A stretch of DNA of 64,000 bases. It comes from Galbula dea (lineage: Eukaryota > Chordata > Aves > Piciformes > Galbulidae). The stretch is taken from contig VWZX01008269.1 in assembly GCA_013399015.1 (NCBI GenBank), forward strand, positions 152,213 through 216,212, in the 5' to 3' direction. Numbering within the stretch: position 1 is the first letter of the stretch; the number at the start of each line of letters is the position of its first letter. The notes under the pieces are model-generated. The model saw only the letters and a program-made list of their open reading frames with translations, was not told where the DNA came from and did not search any database. Positions 37,643 to 50,389 of this stretch are shown here, piece after piece. The position numbers and the translations under genes are program-made.

Positions 37643-40600
37643 AAAAATCAGCATAAATTACAGACAAAAGAAGTAGGGAAAGAAGTGTCTTACAATGCAG
37701 TTTTAAAAGACAAAGCCTGAAAATATGTTAAAGTAAGTAAGCTTATTATTTCTATATGGTTTTTAACCAGTTGAGAGGAGAATGACCTTATCTTTTAACC
37801 ACATTATTAGCAAACAAACATTAGAAATATCTCCCATTTGCTTAAACTTTGCATAAGAATATAAAAAGGTTTTTTTACCAAACTACACTAAAATACATAG
37901 GTCCACTTTCCATTTCTTACATGGATTAGCAGTGACACCTGAGGAAGAATAGAGGATCAAGGCAAATTTCTGAGGATTTCCATATCTGTACATTCTGCTA
38001 GCCTCAGGATAGATTTGTGGCTCAGAAAGAGCAGAAACCAAATGTTGTATTTTTCTATGTGATCTTGTTCAATAAACTTTTGAACCCATGCAAAATTTTA
38101 ACATACAAACCATCTTAAGGAAAGTTGCTCCTGTTCCCTGTGAAAAACAGATATCTGAGCACCATTATGTAAGAAAATGCATACTCTTTTTGTTCTAACA
38201 GAGCAGTACAAGTCTTATTCATATTCCTGTACTGCAAACAATAAACAAACATTCCTTAATCAGTTTCTCCATGCCACTCATAATTTTAAAACTGATTATT
38301 TTTACAGTCAATTGTCTTTTGCAGGCTGAAGAGACTTAATCTATTGAATTGAAATAGATCTGTATCTTTCCTGCTCCTATCAGTTGCTTTTTCTGCCTTC
38401 TCTGTCTGTTAAATCCTATTGGAAATCACTGAAACAATAACAGAATGTGATATTTAACTTGTATGTACATGTGGATTTGGAGTGAAATAGTGCACTTTGT
38501 TTTTACTCCTTTCCTATTAATTCTTAGTTCAGAGCGCTTTTCAGAGCATTTGTTAAAAACTCCTTATAAGCAATACTAGGAACCTTTTTGTTTATCAAAA
38601 GACACTCTTTAGATGTTCAGGATAAATGGCACTAAAACAACTTAAGACTTTGACCTTGAGGTAGATGCTATTAGAGAATTCTAATGAACACTCCTGACAT
38701 TTTAGAGTTCAAAAAAATTCTGCTTAGACTAGAAAATTAAAGAAAATTAATGAATATGTAAAGTTACAAACAAGTATTAATGCCACCTACCTGAGTGTGG
38801 ACCAGTTTAAAGATAATCACTTGGAAATTTAACAACTTTAAAATGAAAGAATTATTTTTAGCTTAATTGATGTTGTGTTTCTCAGCGTTTTTAGGCTTAG
38901 CTGTTACTATAAATTGCTGTTAAAAGTTATACTTGTGAAGCTGGGACTGAAGATACATAAAATACAAAAAAAGTATCTTGTAACTCTGGTAGCCACATTT
39001 CCAGTTATTTCTACAAATAGTACTATCAAAGCTTCTTCAATACTTATTTTAATAAAAATATTTTACCTTCAAGAGAACAAAAATCTGGTGCCCAGAGACT
39101 AGATAGCTGAATCTTAAGGAAAATTAAGCAATCTATCCTCCAGTTTCCTTGTGGTTTTTTATGTGTATATATATATAAATATATCTCGCAGACATTACAC
39201 AGAAAAAATCTCCCATCAGCTGATGTTACCATTCTTACAACCATAAAAACATAGAGAAAAAATGTACCTAAAAAGGTGTTGTAAGAAGCACTTTCCAAAG
39301 CTTAATCCTTTGTAGCCATAAGGTTATTAGTACACCAGACTGATTTCCTCTTGTGTTGCTAGTGTAGATAGAGGAAGGTGTAGATACTTGTGCTAAAACC
39401 TAAGCTAGAAAAATAAATAAGATAAATATTTTTCTCACCACAAAGCATGATTCTAAAGATTTGTGATCTTACATTGTAAGTGTTATATTGCAACATCAGG
39501 GCCTTTAAGACAGTGATACCTTGTGGAGAAACAGGTAGGGTGAACCATTTCATGAAAAAATCTGTTACCTGCCTTGATAATATGTCATAGCTTCAAAAAA
39601 TTATTAATGCAAAAAAATCCATGAGCAGGCTTAAAGGATAAATAACAGTTGTTTTGTTTTATTTTTCTTCTTTGGTAGGGCCTGTGGTTTGTGCTAAATG
39701 TTCTGGCTGGAGTTGGAGTAGGTAAAAAAGAAGTTGATTGGCATGGACAATAGCCCAAATTTCTCTAAGAAACTCAGGTCAGAGGAACAGGCACTAGGAC
39801 TAGAGATGTTTCTACTGCATTATAGTCTTGAAAATTAGTCTATCAGACCTCAAAACTCCTGAATGCCAGAGACAGAACAGGTGGGAGAAGAGATTCAGAT
39901 CCCAAAGGTTGTGTTATAAGCTCTTCTTCCTGATACTACTTTACAGATCACTGGTACTCGAGTGCTGAGAGAAGTATTCAGCAGATATAAACTGTACAAA
40001 GAAATAGCAATCTCAGAGATACACATAGATACAAGATAAGTAACACTAGAAATGTAAGCAATGGGGAAACTAAACTAGAGTTCTGGCTTATATATTTTTC
40101 ATTTGTGTTTTCGCTTGCACTGCAGAAACCTCATCTGTTGTTTCAACTTTGTAGCAAGATGTCTGCCCTTAACCACTGAATAATATTTTCTATACTATTG
40201 AGACAGTTCCATGCTACGTGGGCAAAATTAAACTAAAAATTGTTGAATCCATAGTGAATCTAGAAACTGCCTCTCCAGAAGAAATATTAAATCTCACTAA
40301 AAAATGACATGCATGTACCCTGAAGAAAAATGTGTCTAGAGTGCTGAGGACTGATCCTTGCAAATCGATAGAGGAGCTGCTTATTTTCTGATGATAAATT
40401 TTAGGAAGATGATTAGTAGCTCCTGTAGCTCTAAGTAAGCCTTAAAATATCATATATACTTAAGTAGAAAATCCAGAAAACCAACCATACATATGTATCA
40501 TTCAGTAATTACTAGAGATGGAAAAGTCAGAGTGAAGAAATATTTGGTGTTGAAAGGGCAACAAGGTTAAAGTTTTCTCATCCCCTGTTGAATCTGTGTT

Positions 40601-40837
40601 TGAGATAATATAGAGTTATCAATTGCCTGTTAATGTAAACATTTTATTACTGTTGCCATATGATGCAGTCTTGTAATTCATGATGCATAATTTCTCCATG
40701 CTTGCAGCCCTGAATGTCAGTGGGTGTGTGAAGTCTGTAATGGTAAAGAAATTATACGTGTTTTCTGCATTTTTGTTGCAAATATTAGAAATGAATAGTG
40801 AAATAGATGATTTAGAGAGGATTTTTTGTAAAATATT
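37643..40837. other. AT-rich unique DNA, no gene seen
   Basis: About 3.2 kb. It includes a short TA-rich run near 39165-39185. Frames at 38875-39102 (+), 39044-39298 (-) and 39359-39553 (-) are unrecognised and typical of chance frames in AT-rich DNA. Confidence 0.55.
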
Positions 40838-41038
40838 TATTTTTTCACAGTGAGGGTGACAGAGCACTGGAACAGACTGCCCAGAGAGGTTGTGGAGTCT
40901 CCTTCTATGGAGATATTCAAAACCTGTCTGGATGCGCTTCTATGTGACCTGGTCTAGGGAATCCTGCCTCAGCAGGGGGGTTGGACTAGATGATCTTTCA
41001 AGGTCCCTTCCAACTCCTAATATTCTGTGATTCTGTGA
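40838..41038 (+). mobile_element. CR1 LINE 3' end (ATTCTGTG subtype)
   Basis: About 200 bp of CR1 on the + strand, beginning at the block equivalent to 'FHSEGDRALEQTAQRGCGV' (GTGAGGGTGACAGAGCACTG). It continues through GTGGAGTCTCCTTCTATGGA and TGACCTGGTCTAGGGAATCC to the 3' UTR and ends with two ATTCTGTG octamers. The subtype differs from the ATTCTATG copies and matches the copy at 57705-57851 almost base for base. Confidence 0.95.
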
Positions 41039-42505
41039 AATCCAGACACATTTAGAGGTATAAGGCAATTTCTTGATGGCAGAACACAGCAGTATGCTAA
41101 AGGCCCTCAAGGTGTTCTAGAACAAGCTGACATTTCTGCTTTGTACAGTGTAACCTTGGTGAGCTCTCAAAGTAGCAGTTGCATTAGAAGGTAATTCAGT
41201 CTTTTTACCTCTACTACCATGCCAATGTGCACAGTACAAAAATCCATTCTGTCTTACCTTAGGAAGTGCGCCCTGTCTTCTACACAAGGCAGGTAATGCT
41301 TGGCAAGATGTACTTCTGCAATTAATTATATAACAGAAATAAATAGGACAAAATGAAATTTGCTAGTGGCCACTCAAGACTGAATACTTTCTTTACAGTT
41401 ATGGTATTATGAAGAATGCTTATGTTTGTGCTGAAGAAGAAAGGGCATATGTAGATGTGTCAGTGAAAGAAATCACAATACAACTATTTTCAACACTGTA
41501 AAAATTAGAAGACATTGTTTTGCTGATGATGCTCGTTAGGTACATGACAGTCACCTGTGCTCTCACTCATGTTTTATTTTGCAGGTGAAGAGTACCTCCA
41601 AGAGCAGGAGTTAGAGCATTGTTAAGCATCATTGCCAAAAAAAACTTCTGCCAGGGCTTAAATTTTTTTGTCTCAGTGCATCTACATCCATACTTACCTC
41701 ATAAAATTTCTTACTCATTCTAATAGAAGAACACTGCAGGAACCTTATGCCCTGGCTACTTTCCCAGTCATTGCTGCATATCCTCTTAGGGAAAGTAGTT
41801 TCTGCAGGGAACAGACTGCTGCAGCGAGCCTTGTTAAAGAAAAGATTTGGACACATTCATCCAGAAGTCTTCCAGGCCAAGTGCAGTTTTGTCTTCCCTC
41901 AGCTAGAGTTGCAGCTTTGCTAGTATGTCAAGGATCTGCAGGCAGCAGTCTGCATTACAGTCAGCTCTTCCACTGGGGCTAGAGGAGCCCATGCCCACGA
42001 GAATGCTACACAAACAGTGAAATTTTCCTGTCTTATTTTACTCTTGTACTAGGCATAGACTGCACATGCAATCCACTCACAATGTCACCAAAACCTATAC
42101 AAAAATGCAGTGGAAAATGAAGTGTACAGAAAGGAGTTGCCTTCCTATTGATAATCCCACCTGTGGAAAATTATCAGGCACCACTGTTGTCCTCACTGTT
42201 ACCAATATACATTTAGGAGAATTGTATAGTGAATAATTAGCTCATCTCCTCTTTTTAAAAATTGAGGCAGAGGTTGCTCCCTTCCTAATACTATCTAGAA
42301 GCTACTTTTGGTTCAGTTTAAATTTGGATCTCTGAAACGTAAAGGGACAAGACACTTCAGGGTTTTTTTTCTGGGAAAAACCTGTAAATCCTTTCATTGC
42401 AAACAGTAATTCACTGATCTCAGCAAGTGTCATTCAAGATATTTAAAGCCTAATCTGAGTTCTGAGAAAATCCTTTTTGGGTTCTTGATAGATATACTAA
42501 AATTA
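41039..42505. other. Unique DNA, no gene seen
   Basis: About 1.5 kb. A 104-codon frame on + at 41668-41982 and a partly overlapping minus frame at 41629-41856 have no recognisable domain or splice context. Confidence 0.5.
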
Positions 42506-42560
42506 TCATAGAATAGCTGAGGTTAGAAGGTACCTCAGATTAGGTGATCCAAACAAGTAT
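42506..42560 (-). mobile_element. Short CR1 LINE 3' end remnant
   Basis: On the + strand ATCATAGAATAGCTGAGGTT, AGAAGGTACCTCAGAT and GTGATCCAA match the reverse complement of a CR1 3' terminus with several substitutions. Only about 55 bp can be traced. It probably represents a very short 5'-truncated or eroded copy. Confidence 0.6.
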
Positions 42561-44356
42561 CAAACACGGCTGAGGACCTTAAATGTTGATGGTTTCTGAT
42601 CTTGGAACAATTGATCTAAATGTGATCCCACAGAAGAATATTAACTTGAAAATAAGTAAAATTAATTAAAATTCATACCAAAATTCTCCAAAACTCTTAT
42701 GTTTAGGAGGTTCTTAATTATTTTACAAAGTTTGATTCTAACTCACACCAAAGTGGTAATATTAAAAAATATTAAATATTAAATACTAAGAAATCCTAGA
42801 AATCCTGTTTTTGAAAAGGAAAGTAAAAGTCTGTTCAAGTAATTCAGAATAAAAATCCAGTGTCTAAATAGTCAATTAAAACAAGCACAATTTTGAGCAG
42901 GTGCACAAATTATAGGTAAAATACCTTAAGGTGGCATATCCAAGTGTCAGATATGAACTTCATTTCAATACACTTAGATCACAGCAGTCAGTTCACTCAA
43001 TCATTTCACTGAACATGTCTTTGTATTTTTGACTTGAGACTTTTATCAAAGTGAGTAGTTCCCCAAGATATGTGATGGTCGTGTCCTGGTTCCCTTTGGA
43101 GAAACTAACATCTGGAAGAACTGATTACTGAAATCTTTGCTGTTATTAAGAAAAGAGCAGCATGAGTGATTGCATTCTGATTATGTGAGCAAAAAGAGGG
43201 CTATGGTGACTTATAACTAAAATACATTCTAAGTATATTTGTTACTTCTACAGTTCAGATAGTTTTCATCACAATCAGAAAAAAAGATGTTAATCATCTT
43301 AGAGCTCCCCATTCACAGTTCATACTTAGAAGTTCAGTTAAATTGCAAAGTTATTTTCTTTAGATTTTCTCATACCTATCTGAGGTGTCTTGTCACAACT
43401 GACAGATTAATTTTATCTTTGAAATAGATCTGTCCCAGTCATTTTCAAAAAACTTGTGCAGACTCTTTTGTAGACATTTCCCTTGTGTATGAGAAAATAA
43501 ACATATAAACATATATAAACATGTACATATTAATGTCTACAAGTATGCATTTTATGTTTAATTCAATCTAAAAGCAACAGGCATTTCCCAGAAATATTGT
43601 GAATAATGGGTTCGAATTAATTCAGTTTAATACAGTAGTCATACTGCAAGGAAGTTTATTTTGGGTATTGCTTAAGCATCAGCCCCAATTTCTCTCAAAT
43701 ACTTTACTAAACAAACAGAATGATCAATTTAAGCTGTTAAAAAAATCAAATTAATTAAAATAATCATTTATGTCTAGTGTTTTAAATCCTTTGTCTCTCA
43801 GAAAGTCTTCACAAATTTTAAAAAGTCACTTTTAGAAAATGAATGCTGGGAAACTCATATCATCTGATTTCCAATATTATATACTGTTGATCTGCAAGAA
43901 CTTCTACCAAAATGAGTTAAAACTGAGATAAACCAAAGCACAATGTCTCACTGAATTTAGGAAATCTAACCTATAATATTATGAGGACAAAAATAAAGAC
44001 AAATATTTCATTCAGCTTTATCTAATAAGATTTAATTAAAAGCAATTTTCTTCTCCTTTTCACAAGATGAGAGGCAATAAGATTAATCATCTGCTTAAAT
44101 TAGAGCTTCAGCATTCTGATGTTTCCTCTTCTCAATCATGACTGTATAAGTGGAATGAGCTTTTTCCTTCCTGCCATGTGCATTGCTACAGAGGAAGATC
44201 TAACCTCCAGAGTCCTACTATTCTTCAGTCTTTTCTGATTTCATAAGTTAAAAGGTACTAGTGTTTTTAGAAAATTTGGGGGGGCTTATTGGTTACATCC
44301 TTACCTATTCAGACTTCCGAGTATCTCATGAAAATGTGGCTTACCATTCCTTGTAA

Positions 44357-44357
44357 N
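44357..44357. other. Single ambiguous base (N)
   Basis: One unresolved base in otherwise continuous unique sequence. Confidence 0.99.
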
Positions 44358-45059
44358 CTGACATATCATATACTCCTAGATAGGGTGGTCCAAATGGTAT
44401 TACTGAAGAGGGAGCCCAGAATGTACTTAAGTCATGGATGAATCATTTTCCATAATCAGAATAAAGAATGAACTCATTCCGTTTTCCAGACCAGTCCAAC
44501 TCAGTCTCCACAAGACAGATCTGTTCCAGAGGAAGGCAGTCCTAAATAGTGAGAATACCAACCACACATACAGCTTAGACTCAGGATTGCTCAGCAACAG
44601 TTATACAGCTTGAGGCTACGATTACACTAGCAAATTTAACACAGACAAAGCACAGGATTAAGCATTGATGGATCCATTAACTGTTACTGTGCCCGCTGGT
44701 GCTGGATCAGTAATCATTCCTGCAGTCTAGAACTGCAGTAGTCCTATGTAACACCTTGGAATACTTTAGGAAATAAAATTGGATTGAGATGTGTAGATGA
44801 AACCACTTTGCTTTTTGAGGAGAAAAAAAACCCTAAACATATAAATATAGGGGCCAAGCAACACCATGTGGCTTGATTTCAAAGTTATAGAATGGACTCT
44901 TCGTGCCACCTTGTCTAAGATGTAAGTTTCCTGATTTGTCAACCAGGTTGCCAACAGTTTTTGGTTCACGACATCAATTCTCCTTTTCTTGACTTCAAAG
45001 AGGGAATTTATTCATAGTCTGAAAGCCTCCCAGCTCCCCAGAAGCATACCTATATAAGT

Positions 45060-45061
<2 letters not shown>

Positions 45062-45103
<42 letters not shown>
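45062..45103. repeat. (GT)21 microsatellite
   Basis: Twenty-one uninterrupted GT dinucleotides. It is the longest pure microsatellite in the window and likely to be length-polymorphic. Alternating purine-pyrimidine sequence of this length can form Z-DNA. Confidence 0.98.
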
Positions 45104-45104
<1 letters not shown>

Positions 45105-46215
45105 TATGTTTAGGTATTTAAATTTGGTCAGCTAAATAGCATCACAAATGCCTGTGTGCTGGTAAATAAATCACCACCCTAACTCTAATTTCCAAAGGGT
45201 AGAGTTTAACACAGTCTTTCATGTAGCATGGAATGCACCTCATTCACATAGAGTGCCTGATTTAAATTCACTGTGGGATTTAAATTCTGTGTGGTTGCTG
45301 AACACCTTGAAGTCCCAAGAATTGTATCCTTCTTTTTGTACAATGCATCTATAATGTCTCTTAATACCCTAAACATCCCTATTTTTCTATAAAATATCAC
45401 TTATCAGTCCCCCAGACTGTTTCAGTTTAAGACTCTAGTGTGCTGGGCTTTTAGTTTCTTTGCCTGTTTTGAACCCTGCAGTATTGGTATAGATGAGGTA
45501 TAGTCCACAGCTGGAGTTGCTCCTGGCCTCAGCATGGAAATTGGCATTGCTGCATTTAATAACAGTAGAAAGGGCATTAGGGTATTTCTAAAAGGCTACA
45601 AAAGAAGCAGTCCAGAGAATGAAGTTAAACACTAGATCACACATTGTAGTAAGGTATTTAAGTATTGAAATGCTGCGAATCTAGCAGCTACCTGAAAGAC
45701 TACAAACAGTGTGGTTGGAATTTATGAAAAGTATATTTTAAGTGGATAGCCCTGAAATACATGGTCTGTGTCTGAAAAAAAAGACAGTAACTGCAAGTCA
45801 CTTATTAACCTTAAAGATCACACAATTTAGAGAAAGGGCTAATTATTTTTGTTTATTCAGAAAACATATTTTTGCTATGAAAACCTATTAAAAAAAAGAC
45901 TAAGTATATTTCAAGTTACTGCAGATCATTACAAATTTACTACATGAAAACTGTAGTTGTATCCACTTCTAATTAATAACTTGCTGAATGTCATTAAAAA
46001 TGAAACAGGTGCTTTCCTTTGCAAAAAGAATATGTTATTGATAAATGTATAGAGGAAGAAGATAGGACTTTGAAAGAAAAGTTACCAAACAGACTTTAAT
46101 AACCTCAAATATCTTCAGTTAGCATATGTGAGCTTAAGTCTCACCAGCGCTTATTTCATGAAAATTTTAAATGTAGAATACAAAGAAATTAACTAGCTAA
46201 AAGGTTGAGAAGAAA

Positions 46216-46239
46216 ATTATTATTATTATTAATTATTAT
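46216..46239. repeat. (ATT)n microsatellite, interrupted
   Basis: Five perfect ATT units, one inserted A, then two more ATT units and a partial one. A short TA-rich flank follows. Confidence 0.93.
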
Positions 46240-46661
46240 ATTGTTAGTAGTTGTAATAATGATGACCATGATGGTGTTTAGGAGCAGGGAAAACCCTAAG
46301 AACAAGGATAAAACAGTATGCTGTAATTTAGTATGAATAAAAAAATTGAGGCTGCAGTAACACGCAAGCCTTAGAAGTAAAAATATTTTAATCAAAATGT
46401 AAAACGTTTGAAGCTCAAGGCTTTTAGCTATCATGAAGTTCCTTCCTTCCATGAAGTACATATATTATCACATTTAATTAATTTTCTCTATTCTTGATAT
46501 GCACAATACAAATTTAATATGAATACGAAGCCTAATTTATGCTTACAGAAACTAGATGTCATTTATTACTTACAGCTGCTACACATTACTGTCTCCTGGA
46601 GGAAATAATTACGCTAATATAGAAGGGACTAGATTGCCTAGATGATATCAGTCTATCAACT

Positions 46662-47548
46662 ATGGAAGTGATGTCAAGGCACATACAAGAAAAAGAGGTG
46701 ATACTGAGTAGTCAACATGGATTCACTAAGGGCAAGTCGTGCCTGACCAATCTGGTGGCCTTCTATGATGGAGTGACTGCAGCGATTGATGAAGGGAGTC
46801 CAACTGATGTTGTCTACTTGGACTTTTGTAAGGCCTTCGATACCGTTCCTCATGACATCCTCATCTCAAAACCGGTGAGAGGCGGATTTGACGAGTGGAC
46901 TGTTCGATGGATAAGAAATTGGCTGGAAGGACGCTACCAGAGAGTCCTGGTTAATGGCTCTTTGTCCAGGTGGAAAGCAGTGACGAGCAGTGTCCCCCAG
47001 GGCTCCATCTTGGGACTGGTGCTCTTCAGCATCTTCATTAATGACCTGGACATGGGTATCGAGTGCACCCTCANNNNNNNNNNNNNNNNNNNNNNNNNNN
47101 NNNNNNNNNNNNNNNNNNNNNNNNNNNNNNNNNNNNNNNNNNNNNNNNNNNNNNNNNNNNNNNNNNNNNNNNNNNNNNNNNNNNNNNAGTCCAGAGGAGG
47201 GCCACAAAGATGATTAAAGGACTGGAGGACCTCCCCTACGAGGAAAGGCTGAAACAGTTGGGGTTGTTCAGCCTTAAAAAGAGAAGGCTTCGAGGGGATC
47301 TCATAGCAGCATTCCAGTACCTAAAGAGGGACTATAGGATAGAAGGGGAGAGACTTTTTGTATTCTCAAACTGTGATAAGACAAGGGGAAATGGCTACAA
47401 GCTACAAGAGGGGAAATTTAGGTTAGAGATTAGGAGGAATTTCTTTACCAGGAGGGTGGTTAGGCACTGGAACAGGTTGCCCAGAGAGGTTGTGGATGCC
47501 CCATCCTTGGCGGTGTTCAAGGCCAGGCTGGATGTGGCCCTGGTCTAG
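46662..47548 (+). pseudogene. CR1 ORF2 reverse transcriptase remnant
   Basis: This is the best-preserved coding remnant in the window. In CR1 the ORF2 protein combines an endonuclease and a reverse transcriptase and copies the element RNA at the target site. Here the endonuclease and the N-terminal RT are missing. From the ATG at 46662, residues about 15-30 carry 'SSQHGFTKGKSCLTN', residues 50-63 carry RT motif A ('VYLDFCKAFDTV', catalytic Asp at 54), and residues 110-122 carry motif B ('SVPQGSILGLVLF', with L where P is usual). Motif C (FADD) would follow but falls in the N gap. After the gap the frame changes: 'VQRRATKMIKGLEDLPYEER', 'RLEIRRNFFTRRVV' and 'NRLPREVVDAPS' lead to the stop. The ATG is fortuitous, not a real start. 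Confidence 0.92.
47074..47187. other. Assembly gap, 114 N, inside CR1
   Basis: The flanking coding blocks, 'INDLDMGIECTL' before and 'VQRRATKMIKGL' after, are separated in CR1 consensus by roughly 145 residues (about 430 bp). That is well above 114 bases, and the two sides are in different frames. Either the gap size is only an estimate or this copy has a real deletion. Confidence 0.95.
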
Positions 47549-47637
47549 TGAATGGCATCCCTGCCCATGGTGGGGGGGGTGGAACTAGATGATCTTTAAG
47601 GTCCCTTCCAACCTGAGCCATTCTATGATTCTATGAT

Positions 47638-49887
47638 CAGAATGTCTCTATAGTTAATGGACACACAAAGATTCTTCCAAAGGTTAAATAATCCAATATG
47701 TAAAATTAAGCAACTATTTTAAGATAGTTTGAACATTCTTATGTATGTGTCTCTCCTACTGTTGTATTTTAGATTGTCCGAGGTTGATTTATTATATGCT
47801 ATTATCCTCATCTTTATTTACACCACGGAAAAAAAAATTATCTTCAAAATTAAACGAGTCTTCATTCTGCAGAAATATGAATACATCTTTTTTGTGACTG
47901 TGCTTATCTGGAGTACCTATGCATTTATTGCTCTGACATTATCACTAATTGTAATTAAGTCTTGATTTGATGATGAAATTCTGATCCTACTCTTTCTTTC
48001 TCTAGAAGAGGGTATGAGTGGGTGATTGTTAATATCAAAATATGAACTTTCTGGGTTTATTTATTCATTCAATTCCCACACTTACAAAGTAGCAATAATT
48101 AACTTCAGCATTGGATTTCAGGATCTTTGTCACAAACAGAAACAAAGTTCCAGTTTTGCAGAAGGATTTTTAAAATCTTTGACACTGTCAGTATGGTTGC
48201 TGCATTTTGAAGGATCTCCCATATTACTCTGGAAAACTATTTTGATGCGAGGGTAAAGACAAAATAACTTTCATCCAATGCATTGGATGCATTTACTGGT
48301 AAAACCTTTGCAAACAGGAGAAGGAGGATGGAACACAAAGAGACCACTGGTATTCATGAAATATAGAAACAGCCAGAGGTTACACTCCTGGCAGTGATAA
48401 CAAGAATCTAGTATGTTTTGACAAGAAGAGTGACCTCTTTGCATAGCCTGACCTTTTTGCTAAAACTTTATAAAGAACAGATGTTTAAGCCTTGATGTTA
48501 AATGTGTTTTATTTTAATAAATTTCTAGCCCCATGTATATTCCATAATGGCAATTATGTAATTTCATTAATTTATAATGCACAGCTATGTGGTTCTTATT
48601 CCCACAAAAGACCTCAGACATTTTATGGACCATGTTAATTATGAATCACTAAGATATGCCAGAAGGTTTGTAAAATAAAATAACAATGGTTTTATGACAT
48701 CAGTCAGATGGTCCATCACACAATAAATACATGTCATGGGTAAAGGACATTAGGACATTTACATGGATCATGTCAAGTTACTCTTTGTCATAGTAATAGG
48801 ATTTCTGAATGCTTAATACTGCCAAGACCATACTAAAACTGATCAACTCTTGAGTCTGGATAACAACCAGGCTACTTTAAAGGAAAGGAAACAGGTAACT
48901 AGACAGGACCTGCAAACCCATGGTCTGAATACTATTGCATGGATACTGAAGGGCAGAGTGCATGTTAAAAAAAAGTAATTGATTGGGTTTTGTGCATGAG
49001 GAATCAGCTTTCTTGAACAGAAAAGTCAGCTGTTGGCTGGATGGTGACAGAAGTTTGTTGCAATCGTCAAAACTGTCTCCAGTCAGAAAGCGTGTGCCTG
49101 CTCTCTTTGGATGTCTCAAATGGCCCATGAACTTCCATGTGACACAACATTATTCTGTAGCTATCTGAAAGCACTCTGCAGAGATGTTTAAATGTTTCAA
49201 GTTAGATATCTACAAGTGTTTTAGATGTCACATACAGTATCCTCAGTGTTTTCAAGATGCAACTTCAACGGTCTCTCATCTCTGTGTCAGCAATGCCTGG
49301 TCTATGCAAACATTTCAAGTATTCTAGGGTGTCTAAATATGCTCTAAATATGTATCTTTCGGTATTTTAACTGCTTTCCTACATTTGCACATGTAAATTT
49401 AGTTGTATATAGTGTAATACTGAGAGATATCATGAGGGATTAATTTCTTTTCTCCAGTGGTTTCAATTCATCTGAACTATTTTTGAACTCTGTGTCAGGA
49501 TGAAATGAATCAGTCCTAAAAATGCTAGTTTTCCTTTGCACTTTAGCATGAAAGATGACCCTGCCTTTTGACAAACAGAGCATTTAATCTCACAGGTTAC
49601 AATTACATGAACAAACATTGAAATGCTTCTGGCAGTGTACATATCTTTTACAGACTCTGGAAAACATAAAAATTTCCAGAATGGCCTGAAGAAAATATTG
49701 TTCCAACACTGTAGTAGCAATGTAGCTCTGTGCAAAACCTCATAGGAAGGGAAGATGAATGTATTTTAAAACACAACCGATTTCAGTCTCTCACACTTAC
49801 CCACAATTCCCAAGACACATGTAAGCACTTTGTCAGCATGCAGGCACTGAGACACCTGTATCCAGGTAATCTGTGCATGGTTGCATG
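47638..49887. other. AT-rich unique DNA, no gene seen
   Basis: About 2.25 kb. Frames at 47729-47965 and 48026-48256 (+), 48877-49128 (-), 48983-49168 (+) and 49463-49735 (-) have no recognisable domain. Confidence 0.55.
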
Positions 49888-50389
49888 TATTGGTAACAAA
49901 GGGGTGTTTTAGATACTGCTGAGCAGTGCTTACACAGATTCAAGAACTTTTCTGCTTTTCATACCACCCACACAAGGCTGGAGGTATTCAAGAAGCTGGG
50001 AGGGGACATAGATGGGACAGCTGACTCTAACTGTCCAAGCAATATTCCATGCCATATAACTTCATACTTAGCAATAAAACTAGAGATGATGGTGGTGGTG
50101 GTTCACTTCACAAGGACTGACTAGGCTTTAGTGGATTGATGATGATCAGTTATTTTCATTTGCATCACTTGTCCTTGGTTTTATTTTTCTCTTAGTTATT
50201 TTCCTTTTAATTTTAATTTACTGAAACTATTATTATTTGATATTTTTTGTTTCAATAATTAAACTTTTTTATCTTAATCCCTGACTTTTCTCACTTTTAC
50301 CCTTTCAGTTGTCTCCCCTCATTCTGATGAGGGAGAGTGAGTGGGGAGCTGTGTGGTGCATACTTGCTGGCTGAGATTAAAGCATGACA
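49888..50389 (+). mobile_element. LTR (centre to 3' end) of an avian ERVL-like retrovirus
   Basis: A second, longer fragment of the same LTR type as 37458-37642, also on the + strand. It starts at GGGGTGTTTTAGATACTGCT, then TGAGCAGTGCTTACACAG, GAAGCTGGGAGGGGACATAG, ATTCCATGCCATATAACTTC, a diverged AT-rich region, CTGACTTTTCTCACTTTTAC, and ends GGTGCATACTTGCTGGCTGA followed by ...GCATGACA, consistent with the CA terminus of a retroviral LTR. The first ~100 bp are missing. No primer-binding site, gag, pol or env frame follows it. It is best read as a degraded solitary LTR. A (GGT)4 run sits near 50090. Confidence 0.82.

Larger units (their letters stand above)
42561..46657. other. AT-rich unique DNA, no gene seen
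   Basis: About 4.1 kb. It holds an ATATTAA-type run near 42767-42792, an ACATATAA-type run near 43492-43525, one ambiguous base at 44357, the (GT)21 array and the ATT array. Open frames are short and unrecognised; the one at 46189-46461 (-) ends in an asparagine run produced by the ATT repeat. Confidence 0.55.
46658..47637 (+). mobile_element. CR1 LINE, largest copy in the window, 5'-truncated
   Basis: Nearly 1 kb of CR1 on the + strand, cut at its 5' end inside the reverse transcriptase. It contains RT sequence up to the block after motif B, a 114-base N gap (47074-47187), the ORF2 C-terminus to its natural stop at 47546-47548, and the 3' UTR with GGTCCCTTCCAACCTGAG and two or three ATTCTATG octamers. 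The coding parts on either side of the gap are open, so the copy is fairly young. The 3' UTR has a G8 run where related copies have G6. The 3' end resembles that of the tail at 10234-10337. Confidence 0.97.

Noticed and set aside
41668..41982. 104-codon + strand frame
   Set aside because: No domain, no splice or promoter context, and an opposite-strand frame overlaps it; consistent with chance.
46189..46461. Frame with an asparagine-rich end
   Set aside because: The asparagine run is the (ATT)n microsatellite read on the minus strand.
37643..49887. Internal region of a provirus between the two LTR fragments
   Set aside because: No gag, pol or env-like frame is visible, and the LTR fragments overlap in content, so they are better explained as separate remnants.
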